From CAYSHJ01 sp964589725 (GTDB lineage: Bacteria > Planctomycetota > Planctomycetia > Planctomycetales > Planctomycetaceae), in assembly GCA_964589725.1 (NCBI GenBank), contig CAZPUJ010000063.1, positions 1-15,717 on the forward strand: a stretch of 15,717 bases of DNA, written 5' to 3'. The translations under genes were made by a program, and so were the position numbers. Numbering within the stretch: the first letter of the stretch is position 1; each line of letters begins with the position of its first letter. Shown here in pieces: positions 1 to 7,114 of this stretch. A model generated the notes under the pieces. The model worked only from the letters and a program-made list of their open reading frames with translations, was not told the origin of the DNA and did not search any database.

Positions 1-1
1 G

Positions 2-3000
2 ATCGAGTCCGAGTTGCGATCGGTCCAGGACGAGTTGGAAATCGAACGCGTGCAGTGGCAGTCGCAGCAGCAATTGCTGACGGAAGAACAGCAGCGGCAA
101 ACGGAAGAATTGCTCGCGGAAAAAGAGCATTTGCAGGCGGACCGGACGGAGCTGCAAGAGACGCTGCGGCAACAACAGGCCGAGTGGTCGCGCGAACAGA
201 CAAGACTGTTGGAAGAGAACTTGCAGTTCCAGGATCAATGGCAGCGGGCGACGGCGGCCGTCTCACAAAGTGAACTGCGACTGACGCAGCTGGCGGAGCA
301 GTTGTTGTCGCAGCAGCAGCAGGTTCTCTTCGAGCAGCAGCGGTACGAGCAGACTGTTGCGGAGTTCGAGGCTCAGCACCAGCAGTTGGTCATCGACCGC
401 GAACAGGACGCAGAACAGCACGACGTCGAACAGAAACTCTGGGAGCGGGAACGAGACGAGTTGCTCAACTCGCTGACATTCCTGCGGGAACAAGTCGCGA
501 CGCAGCAGGCGGCGTTGGCCCAGCAGGCCGGTGACATCGAGCAACATTTGCAGATCGAGGACGAGCTGCGGTCGGCCAGAACCGACTGGGAGGCTGAACG
601 CGCGCAGTGGCAGTCGCAGCAGGAGTTGCTGACGCAGGAACAGCAGCGGCAAACGGAGGAATGGCTCGCGGAGAAAGAGCATTGGCAGTTTGACCGGACG
701 GAGCTGCAGGAGACGCTGCAGCGACAACAGGCCGAGTGGTCGTGCGAGCAGACAAGACTGTTGGAAGAGAAACTGCAGCTCGAAGACCGATGGCAACAGG
801 CAACGGTGGCCGTCTCGCAACGTGACGAGGAACTGAGTCGACAGGCGGAGCTGTTGCAGTCGGAGCAGCAGCGGTACGAGCAAGCGGTTGTGGAGTTCGA
901 GGCTCAACGTCACCAGTTTGTCATCGGGCGCGAACAGGACGCGAAACAGCGGGACGCCGAACAACAACTTTGGGAGCAGGAACGAGAAGAGTTTCTGACC
1001 TCGCGTACGCTTTTGCAGGAACATGTCGCAAAGCAGCAGGCAATTTTGGCCCAGCAGGCCGTTGATCTCGAGCAACGTTCGCAGATCGAAGCCGAGTTGC
1101 GGTCCGTGAAAGCCGACTTGGAAACGGAATGCAGGAAGTGGCACTCGCAACAACAGTCCGTGGCGGATGAGTTAACTCGATGGCGCGCGGCCGATGAAGC
1201 CTGGCACGTTCTCATTGGCGAACTGGAGCTGGCGGCCGATCAGTCTCGACAGGAATTGCAGACGGCTCGCTCGGAATTCGCTCAGTTTCAGTCCACGCTG
1301 TCGGAAGAACAGCAGCGGCAAACGGAGCAGTGGCTCGCAGAGAAAGAGTATTGGCAGACGGACCGGGCGGAGCTGCAGGAGACGCTGCGACAACAGCAGG
1401 CCGAGTCGTCTCGCGAACAGACCCAAATGTTGGAAGAGAACTTGCAGCTCGAAGACCGATGGCAACAGGCAACGGCGACCGTCTCACAACGTGAACAGGA
1501 ATTGACTCGGCAGGTGGAGTTGTTCGAGTCGGAGCAGCAGCGGTACGAGCAGACGGTTGTGGAGTTCGGGGCTCAGCGTCAGCAGTTTATCATCGAGCGC
1601 GAACGAGTCACGCAGCAACACGAAGAGTTGCGGACAGGGCGCGAAGTCGAACAGCAACTTTGGGAGCGAGAACGAGAAGAGTTTCGCAGCTCATTCACGA
1701 TTCTGCGGGAACAAGTCGCGACACAGCAAGCGGTGTTGACCCAGCAGGTGGTTGAGGTCGAGCAACATCTGCAGATCGAAGCCGAGCTGCGGTCGGTCAA
1801 AGCCGACTTGGAAACTGAGTGCGCGCAGTGGCAGTCGCAGCATGAGTCGGTGGCCGATGAGCTAACTGGATTGCGTGCTGCCGAAGAGGGGTTGCATATT
1901 CGGATTGGCGAACTGGAGCGTGCAGCCGATCAAGCACGGCGAGAATCCGACGAAGCGCGACAGGAATTCCAAACGGCTCGCTCGGAGTTCGCTCAGTTTC
2001 AGACCATGTTTGCGGAAGAACAGCAACAGCAAACGGAGGAATGGCTCGCGGAGAAAGCGGGTTGGCAGGTGGACCGTGCGCAGCTGCACGAGGCGCTAGA
2101 ACGACAGCAGGCCGAGTGGTCGCGCGAACAAACCAGACTATCGGAAGAGGAATTGCAGTTCGAGGGCCGATTGCAGCAGGCGACGGCGGCCGTCTCACAA
2201 CGTGAACAGGAACTGAGTCGGCAGATGGAGTTGTTCCAGTCGGAGCAGCAACGGTACGAGCAGACGGCTGCGGAGTTCGAAACTCAGCGGCAGCAGTTTG
2301 TCATCGATCGCGAACAGGACGCGGAACAGCGCGACGCCGAACAGCAACTTTGGGAGCGAGAACGCGAAGAATTTCTCAGCTCGATCACGTCCCTGCGGGA
2401 CGAAGTCGCCACACAGCATGCGATGTTGGCCCAGCAGGCCGTTGATATCGAGCAACATTTGCAGATCGAAGCCGAGTTGCGGTCGGTGAAAGCCGACATG
2501 GACACTGAACGCGCGCAGTGGCAGTCGCAGCATGAGTCGGTGGCCGATGAGTTGATTGGATTGCACGCGGCCGAAGAGGCGTTGCATATTCGCACTGGTG
2601 AACTGGAGCGTGCAACTGATCACGCGCGACGCGAATCCGAAATCGCGCGACAGGAATTGCAGACGGCTCGCTCGGAGTTCGCTCAGTTTCAGACCATGTT
2701 TTCGGAAGAACAGCAACAGCAAACGGAGAAATGGCTCGCAGAGAAAGAGGATTGGCAGGCGGACCGTGCGGAGTTGCAAGAGACGCTGCAACGACAGCAG
2801 GCCGAATGGTTGTGCGAACAGGCAAGACTGTTGGAAGAGAAGTTGCAACTCGATGACCGATGGCAGCAGGCAACGGCGGCTGTCTCGCAGCGTGAACAGG
2901 AGTTGACTCGGCAGGCGGAGTTACTGCAGTCGGAGCAGCAGCAAGTTCTTTCCGAGCGGCAGCGGTACGAGCAGACGGTTGCGGAGTTCGAGGCTCAGCG

Positions 3001-3196
3001 TCAGCAGTTAGTCATCGGGCGTGAGCAGGTCACGCGGCAACTTGAAGAGCTGCAAACACAGCGCGACGTCGAACAGCAACTTTGGGAGCGGGAACGACAC
3101 GAGTTTCTCAATTCACTCAGGTTCTTCCGGGACGAAGTCGCGACGCAGCAAGCAATGTTGGCCCAGCAGGCCGTTGATATCGAGGGTCTTGATCAA
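2..3196 (+). repeat. Five tandem coding repeats (177-244 codons each)
   Basis: Units start at the codons for IE(S/D/A)ELRS: 2-553 (184 codons), 554-1084 (177), 1085-1774 (230), 1775-2464 (230) and 2465-3196 (244). They share a core (for example QQAEWSREQTRLLEE, QQLWEREREEF, LAQQA-D-EQ). Units 3-5 carry an extra block beginning SVADEL and ending at SEFAQFQ; units 1 and 2 lack it. Units 1 and 5 carry an extra QVL(F/S)E block. Units 3 and 5 carry an extra VT-Q-EEL block. Neighbouring units, especially 4 and 5, are also very alike in DNA, which suggests recent duplication or homogenisation. Because the window starts inside the array, the total number of units is unknown. Confidence 0.88.
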
Positions 3197-4708
3197 GATC
3201 GAGAGAGGATCGAAACAGATCGTCTCGCACTTTCGGCCGAATCACAGTCGCTTGAGAGCGAGCGACAAACGCTCGAAACCGAATGGTTGGAGTTGGATCG
3301 TGCCCGGGCCGAATTTGAGACCCTGAAGGCTTCGGAGGAAGCTTCATCAACCCCGTCGCGCGACCAAGTCGCGAACAGTGTTGATCTCGGATTTGAAAGC
3401 ACCTCGACGACCGAGGACTGGAGCATTCCGTCGAACATCTCGGACGTGGAACTGACGCCCGACTCTGACACCCCGGAGGCTCCGCTGCTAATAATGTCCT
3501 CCGAGACCTCGGCCGCGCGGTCAGAAACACCGGTTCCCACCCGATTGTGGACACGCCCGTTGTCTGACACGACGTCGTTGGCTCAATTCTGCCAAGCGGG
3601 TACTCTCGCCTCGAACTGGCCGGCGTCGACCGCTGCAAGTCCATCACGATTGTCCGACTTTGTGGCCATCGTCTCGAATGCGGTGTTTCACTCGCCAACG
3701 AGTTCGTCACGAATTCTGATTTCAAACGCAACGGGCGAGATTCCTGACGTCGTCTTCAAGACTTCAAGCAACATTGCGTCACAACCACTTCGCGCCGCTG
3801 GTAACTTTGTCGACGAATTTGCAGCATCCCCAGGTGAATCGGAAGTCGGCGCTCTGCGTTCGCAACTAGGCGAGATGTTCAACATCCCGACGCTGAAAGA
3901 CACGCCGTCAGCGATCGAGGCAAGGGTCACGAGATCGACTTCCAATCAGGAGGCATGGGGGTCTCGTGAGGAGCGGGAAACCCCCAGTAGCGTCGCGAAC
4001 GAGTCGACCAGTTCGTCGCTTTCCGGCGATTCACCAGTGGGTGCCGGCCAAGCGCCCGTCGCAGTGCATCACTCCGCGGAACGTCTTTTGATCGCGGAGC
4101 ATCAGGATGTCAACGACTCGGTCTCCAGCTACATGCAGCACCTGTTGGCTCGATCGCGACAGTCCCAAACCGCACTTGCGTCTGACGCTTCGAACTTCAC
4201 GAGCGGTTCTACCACGCCCGAAGGCGACCACTCATTTCCAGCCCCATTGCAGTCCGGTTCTTTGTTGGAGTCCGCTCCAATCCTTACTGGCGCATTACCG
4301 CTGGATCGTCCCCCGGAAAGCGGTTTCGTACCAAGGTCCGTGCATCCGGTTCGAAAGCAAGATCGGGACGAATTGCGAGCAGCCACTGAGAAAATGCGCG
4401 ACGTCGCCAATCAGCAGACTCTTAAGAACGTGAAAACACACTCCTGGGTGCTGCTGAAGGCGTCGATCAAAACCAAATGTTGTTTGTCCGGGTTTGCGTT
4501 CGTGCTTAGCGCCGGCTTGCTGTTCCTGGGATTCCGGTACAAACCAGAATTCATCATGCTGGGTGCCTGCGCGATCTGCATTGGCGTGCTCACCTGGGTC
4601 GATCTCTACATGGCGATTTACGCGAGACGTCGACTCACGTCACAAGTCGCCAACCGTAAACGCGCAACGTCCGACGCCGCGAAAGCGTCGAAGCGTCCCG
4701 CTCAATAA
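2..4708 (+). CDS. Giant repeat-built coiled-coil protein with C-terminal membrane hairpin (5' end outside window)
   Basis: The reading frame is open from base 2 and the first codons (IESELRSV) already match the repeat unit, so the true start lies upstream; the TTG at 14 is not a credible start. About 1568 residues are visible. Bases 2-3196 encode five repeats very rich in Gln, Glu, Arg, Leu and Ala, with heptad-like spacing and no Pro, which predicts a long alpha-helical coiled coil. A further non-repeat helical part (3197-3330) follows, then a Ser/Thr/Pro-rich, probably disordered region (about 3340-4330). Near the C-terminus are two hydrophobic stretches, roughly 4478-4540 and 4547-4621, joined by a short polar turn (RYKPE), then a basic Arg/Lys tail. 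This suggests a cytoplasmic rod tethered to a membrane by a hairpin. Similarity to SMC, myosin or other filament proteins would be compositional only. No catalytic domain is visible. Function unknown; a structural, scaffold or cell-envelope role is inference. It ends 44 bases before the convergent DUF1501 gene. Confidence 0.9.
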   Translation: MESELRSVQDELEIERVQWQSQQQLLTEEQQRQTEELLAEKEHLQADRTELQETLRQQQAEWSREQTRLLEENLQFQDQWQRATAAVSQSELRLTQLAEQLLSQQQQVLFEQQRYEQTVAEFEAQHQQLVIDREQDAEQHDVEQKLWERERDELLNSLTFLREQVATQQAALAQQAGDIEQHLQIEDELRSARTDWEAERAQWQSQQELLTQEQQRQTEEWLAEKEHWQFDRTELQETLQRQQAEWSCEQTRLLEEKLQLEDRWQQATVAVSQRDEELSRQAELLQSEQQRYEQAVVEFEAQRHQFVIGREQDAKQRDAEQQLWEQEREEFLTSRTLLQEHVAKQQAILAQQAVDLEQRSQIEAELRSVKADLETECRKWHSQQQSVADELTRWRAADEAWHVLIGELELAADQSRQELQTARSEFAQFQSTLSEEQQRQTEQWLAEKEYWQTDRAELQETLRQQQAESSREQTQMLEENLQLEDRWQQATATVSQREQELTRQVELFESEQQRYEQTVVEFGAQRQQFIIERERVTQQHEELRTGREVEQQLWEREREEFRSSFTILREQVATQQAVLTQQVVEVEQHLQIEAELRSVKADLETECAQWQSQHESVADELTGLRAAEEGLHIRIGELERAADQARRESDEARQEFQTARSEFAQFQTMFAEEQQQQTEEWLAEKAGWQVDRAQLHEALERQQAEWSREQTRLSEEELQFEGRLQQATAAVSQREQELSRQMELFQSEQQRYEQTAAEFETQRQQFVIDREQDAEQRDAEQQLWEREREEFLSSITSLRDEVATQHAMLAQQAVDIEQHLQIEAELRSVKADMDTERAQWQSQHESVADELIGLHAAEEALHIRTGELERATDHARRESEIARQELQTARSEFAQFQTMFSEEQQQQTEKWLAEKEDWQADRAELQETLQRQQAEWLCEQARLLEEKLQLDDRWQQATAAVSQREQELTRQAELLQSEQQQVLSERQRYEQTVAEFEAQRQQLVIGREQVTRQLEELQTQRDVEQQLWERERHEFLNSLRFFRDEVATQQAMLAQQAVDIEGLDQDRERIETDRLALSAESQSLESERQTLETEWLELDRARAEFETLKASEEASSTPSRDQVANSVDLGFESTSTTEDWSIPSNISDVELTPDSDTPEAPLLIMSSETSAARSETPVPTRLWTRPLSDTTSLAQFCQAGTLASNWPASTAASPSRLSDFVAIVSNAVFHSPTSSSRILISNATGEIPDVVFKTSSNIASQPLRAAGNFVDEFAASPGESEVGALRSQLGEMFNIPTLKDTPSAIEARVTRSTSNQEAWGSREERETPSSVANESTSSSLSGDSPVGAGQAPVAVHHSAERLLIAEHQDVNDSVSSYMQHLLARSRQSQTALASDASNFTSGSTTPEGDHSFPAPLQSGSLLESAPILTGALPLDRPPESGFVPRSVHPVRKQDRDELRAATEKMRDVANQQTLKNVKTHSWVLLKASIKTKCCLSGFAFVLSAGLLFLGFRYKPEFIMLGACAICIGVLTWVDLYMAIYARRRLTSQVANRKRATSDAAKASKRPAQ
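4478..4621 (+). other. C-terminal two-helix membrane anchor of the coiled-coil protein
   Basis: Two stretches of about 20-25 mostly hydrophobic residues (CCLSGFAFVLSAGLLFLGF and EFIMLGACAICIGVLTWVDL) are separated by a short polar turn and followed by Arg-rich sequence. This is the only clearly membrane-embedded part of the visible protein. By the positive-inside rule, both the rod and the basic tail would face the cytoplasm. It is a hydropathy judgement by eye, not a computed prediction. Confidence 0.75.
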
Positions 4709-4716
4709 GTGTTGAT

Positions 4717-4738
4717 CGCCAAGCGTTGGCGTCTTTTT
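4717..4738 (+). terminator. Intrinsic terminator after the coiled-coil gene
   Basis: A perfect 6-bp stem (CGCCAA / TTGGCG) with a 3-base GCG loop is followed directly by TCTTTTT. It lies 9 bases after the stop codon. The T-run is on the plus-strand side only, so it should end transcription of the coiled-coil gene before it enters the convergent DUF1501 gene. Confidence 0.8.
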
Positions 4739-4751
4739 GAACGGTGATCGT

Positions 4752-6218
4752 TCACGCGAGAATCGCGTGGACGACGTGGCCGGCGACATCGGTCAAACGC
4801 TCGTCGCGGCCGTTGTGGAAAAACGTGAGCTGTTCGTGATCGAAACCCAGCAGGTACAGGATCGTCGCGTGCAAGTCATGCACGTGGACCTTGTCTTCGA
4901 CGGCTCGCAAGCCGACGGGATCGGTCGCTCCGTATGCGAAGCCGCTTTTGACGTTTGCTCCGGCGAACCACACGGAATATCCCCAGGGATTGTGATCACG
5001 GCCCTTGCCCTGCTCGCTCATCGGCATGCGGCCGAACTCGCCGCCCCAAATCACCAGCGTGTCGTCGAGCAATCCACGCTGCCGCAGATCGCGCAGCAAG
5101 CCGGCGACCGGCTTGTCGGTAAGGCGACACATCGTCGTATGATTCTCTAGCACATTATTGTGAGCGTCCCAGCCGCCGGTGTCTCCGGAATACAACTGTA
5201 CGAACCGAACGCCGCGCTCGATCATGCGTCGCGCGAGCAGGCAGCGCGTGCCGAATTCGTCCGTCTCCGGCTCACCGATGCCGTACAGTTTCAGTGTCTC
5301 GGCGGTCTCGCCGCGCAGGTCAACGACTTCCGGAGCTTCCGCCTGCATGCGAAACGCCAGCTCATAGGCGTTGATCCGCGCGGCGAGTTGATCGTCGAAG
5401 TCCCGCTCGGCCAAATGCCGTTCGTTCGCTTGATGCACGAACGACAACAGCCGGCGTTGCCGCTCGTTCGTGAATCCTTCCGGCGGCGACAGGTACAAGA
5501 GCGGACTTTTGCCTGGCCGCATCGTCGTTGCTTGAAACGTCGCCGGCAGAAAACCGCTGCCCCACGCCGGTGGGCCACCCTTCGCACCACCTCCCGGATC
5601 GGGCAGCACGACGAATGCCGGAAGATCTTGATTCTCGGTGCCCAATCCGTACGCGACCCAACTGCCCAGGCTCGGCTTGCCCATCAAAATACTGCCGCTG
5701 TTCATTTGATAGACCGACTGCGGATGATTCACGCTGTCGCCGTGACACGATCGCAGCACACACAGTTCGTCGGCACACTCGGCGACGTGTGGCAAGAAGT
5801 CGCTGACTTCGAGCCCAGATTCGCCTCGCGGGCGGAACGGCTTGATCGCCGGCAGCAACGGGTTCTGAGCGACCTTGCGGCGCGTCATGACGGAGCCAAA
5901 ACTTTCGGGCAACGACTGCCCGGCGAGTTTTTGAAGTTCCGGCTTCGGATCGAAGAGATCAACGTGACTCGGCCCGCCGTGCATGAAGAGATAAATCACC
6001 CGCTTCGCGCGCGGCGCGAAATGCGGTTGGCGCGGCGCGAGCGGCGACGCTGTCGAGCGATGCGTCCCGCTCTTGGCGAATCCGTCACTGGTCAACATCG
6101 CCGTAAGCGCGATCGCGCCGAAGCCGCCTCCCGCTTGTCGCAGGAACTCGCGGCGAGATTCCGATGGCGGCACTGATGGATGACCAGTGACATTCGCGCT
6201 GTCGGCATTCGCATGCAT
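4752..6218 (-). CDS. Tat-exported DUF1501 family protein (sulfatase/phosphatase-like fold)
   Basis: 488 residues from the ATG at 6216-6218, chosen because GAGGAAGG lies 5 bases upstream; an in-frame TTG 75 bases further out lacks this support. The N-terminus has a twin-arginine signal (SRREFL, residues 21-26, then a Gly/Ala-rich hydrophobic segment to about 42), so the protein is probably exported folded. Family features include LFMHGGPSHVDLFDPKP (about 77-93), GGWDAHNN (348-355), GGEFGRMP (392-399) and GRDHNPWG (406-413). His and Asp residues in these motifs are the likely metal or active-site ligands, by analogy with the alkaline phosphatase superfamily. DUF1501 genes are very abundant in planctomycetes and usually sit next to a DUF1549/DUF1553 cytochrome-type gene. 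No such partner is adjacent here: downstream is a convergent gene and upstream a divergent one. The substrate is unknown. Full length with no frameshift. Confidence 0.92.
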   Translation of the reverse strand: MHANADSANVTGHPSVPPSESRREFLRQAGGGFGAIALTAMLTSDGFAKSGTHRSTASPLAPRQPHFAPRAKRVIYLFMHGGPSHVDLFDPKPELQKLAGQSLPESFGSVMTRRKVAQNPLLPAIKPFRPRGESGLEVSDFLPHVAECADELCVLRSCHGDSVNHPQSVYQMNSGSILMGKPSLGSWVAYGLGTENQDLPAFVVLPDPGGGAKGGPPAWGSGFLPATFQATTMRPGKSPLLYLSPPEGFTNERQRRLLSFVHQANERHLAERDFDDQLAARINAYELAFRMQAEAPEVVDLRGETAETLKLYGIGEPETDEFGTRCLLARRMIERGVRFVQLYSGDTGGWDAHNNVLENHTTMCRLTDKPVAGLLRDLRQRGLLDDTLVIWGGEFGRMPMSEQGKGRDHNPWGYSVWFAGANVKSGFAYGATDPVGLRAVEDKVHVHDLHATILYLLGFDHEQLTFFHNGRDERLTDVAGHVVHAILA

Positions 6219-6223
6219 GGTCG

Positions 6224-6231
6224 CCTTCCTC
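6224..6231 (-). promoter_or_regulatory. Ribosome binding site deciding the DUF1501 start
   Basis: On the minus strand this reads GAGGAAGG, 5 bases before the ATG at 6218. It supports that ATG over the longer TTG-started frame and places the twin-arginine motif at residue 22, a normal position for a Tat signal. Confidence 0.7.
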
Positions 6232-6338
6232 AAACGAGTGGCTTCGTGACGAAGCTCAAGATCGCATGATCGTTTCTTAACTGAGGCGGCCAAGCAAGGC
6301 TGAAGCGGCCAAGTCGACTTTCGGTGATCGGTTCACTC

Positions 6339-6349
6339 GCTACAATTCC
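6339..6349 (+). promoter_or_regulatory. Possible -10 element for the small conserved gene
   Basis: GCTACAATTCC contains TACAAT, five of six matches to the TATAAT -10 consensus, 35 bases before the ATG at 6381. No convincing -35 hexamer is present at the usual spacing. A near-identical GCTACAACTCC lies upstream of the fadJ-like gene, which slightly strengthens the call. Confidence 0.35.
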
Positions 6350-6380
6350 GCCCCCTTTTGAGAAGAGTCGGGAGAATTCG

Positions 6381-6704
6381 ATGGCCAAGGATCGCAACTA
6401 CTCGCCGTACCAGCAGAAGATCATCGGGCGGTACTACGACAACCGGGATCAGATCGACCAAACGCGGCTGAGTGACTTGGCCGCCGAATTGTACTTGGCC
6501 GACGGTAAAAAGCGCGAACGGCTGTGGAAGCAAGCGGCTGACGTCATGCAACGGCTTGGCGTGCCTCCCACACGCCTTGAGCATGTGCTCAAAACCGCCG
6601 ACCCGGCGATCCTGGCCGAGGTCGTGCAGGACATCCAACGCGGAGCGATCAAGCCTCCGCCGCCAGCCAAGCAGCGCGAGGCCAAAGGAAAGGCTGATGC
6701 GTAA
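6381..6704 (+). CDS. Small conserved hypothetical protein (planctomycete type)
   Basis: 107 residues from the ATG at 6381, which has a GGGAG ribosome binding site 6 bases upstream; the in-frame codons before it are probably not translated. The protein begins AKDRNYSPYQQKIIGRYYDN, is rich in charged residues and looks alpha-helical to about residue 88 (LEHVLKTADPAILAEVVQDI is a likely helix pair). It ends in a Pro/Lys-rich tail (PPPPAKQREAKGK). There is no signal peptide, membrane segment or catalytic motif, so it is probably cytoplasmic. I recall closely similar small proteins from other planctomycete genomes, annotated only as hypothetical, but could not check this. It is transcribed divergently from the DUF1501 gene across a 162-base gap. 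Function unknown. Confidence 0.82.
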   Translation: MAKDRNYSPYQQKIIGRYYDNRDQIDQTRLSDLAAELYLADGKKRERLWKQAADVMQRLGVPPTRLEHVLKTADPAILAEVVQDIQRGAIKPPPPAKQREAKGKADA

Positions 6705-6923
6705 GTGGCGTAGTTTGGGTGTTTTTGATCGGGAGCACCGAGCACATCGCTCTGCCTTTGAAGGCATCAACGCCGATGAATCGCGCGGCAGCGGGTCTGG
6801 CGTGACTTGCTCTCGAATACTTTTTTCAAGTTTGTGACGACCGTTGGATTCGGACAAATCTCCGAGAAAAACCGCCGCAATTGAGTGATCGCGCGGTTGT
6901 TGTCCCAGGATGGTGTTGTTGGT

Positions 6924-6939
6924 CGGCACACTGATTGCT
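6924..6939 (+). promoter_or_regulatory. Sigma-54 (RpoN) -24/-12 promoter candidate for amt-glnK pair 1
   Basis: CGGCACACTGATTGCT closely matches the consensus TGGCACG-N4-TTGCW: GGCAC and TTGCT are exact, and GG and GC are separated by the obligatory 10 bases. It predicts transcription starting near 6950, about 165 bases before the amt ATG. Sigma-54 control of amt/glnK by nitrogen status is well established in proteobacteria; its use here is inferred. Confidence 0.6.
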
Positions 6940-7013
6940 TTCTGAGCGGATGCCGCTGCGCAAAGGTTTCGCGCAATGGTCCGGCGGTGTCGACGTTGTG
7001 CCTCGGGAAGCCG

Positions 7014-7058
7014 ATCGGTTGGTTGAACGAAATTGTGATTTGATGTCGTCCGACCGAT
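7014..7058 (+). other. Inverted repeat in the leader of the first amt
   Basis: ATCGGTTGG pairs with CCGACCGAT over 9 bp (one G-U) around a 27-base loop, 56 bases before the amt start codon and downstream of the predicted sigma-54 start. It could be an RNA stem in the leader or a protein operator. There is no T-run, so it is not an intrinsic terminator. It does not resemble a riboswitch I know. Confidence 0.35.
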
Positions 7059-7114
7059 TCTTGCCGACTCGAACCGTACCTTCTTGCACCTTGCTGACTA
7101 GAAAGGGGAGTCTG

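Larger units (their letters stand above)
6705..7114. other. 410-base gap upstream of the first amt: regulatory region and leader
   Basis: No credible gene is seen. The gap holds a sigma-54 type promoter candidate (6924-6939) and, downstream of it, a leader of about 165 bases with one good inverted repeat (7014-7058). The 200 or so bases upstream of the promoter are where activator sites such as NtrC boxes would be expected, but I see no TGCAC/GTGCA dyad there. No terminator with a T-run was found for the preceding small gene. Confidence 0.6.

Noticed and set aside
263..1153. Long Leu/Arg-rich open frame on the minus strand (and a similar one at 2195-2848)
   Set aside because: Both are antisense to the Gln/Glu-rich repeats: CAG/GAG-rich codons read backwards as Leu codons without stops. 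They recur in step with the repeat and have no ribosome binding site.
5160..6176. 338-codon open frame on the plus strand, and another at 4737-5150
   Set aside because: Both lie opposite the DUF1501 gene, whose motifs and Tat signal are unmistakable. The antisense products are Arg-rich, without motifs.
6870..6898. Inverted repeat AACCGC / GCGGTT just upstream of the sigma-54 candidate as an NtrC site
   Set aside because: It lacks the TGCAC/GTGCA core and lies only about 25 bases from the promoter, closer than usual enhancer sites. Six pairs with a 17-base loop can be chance.
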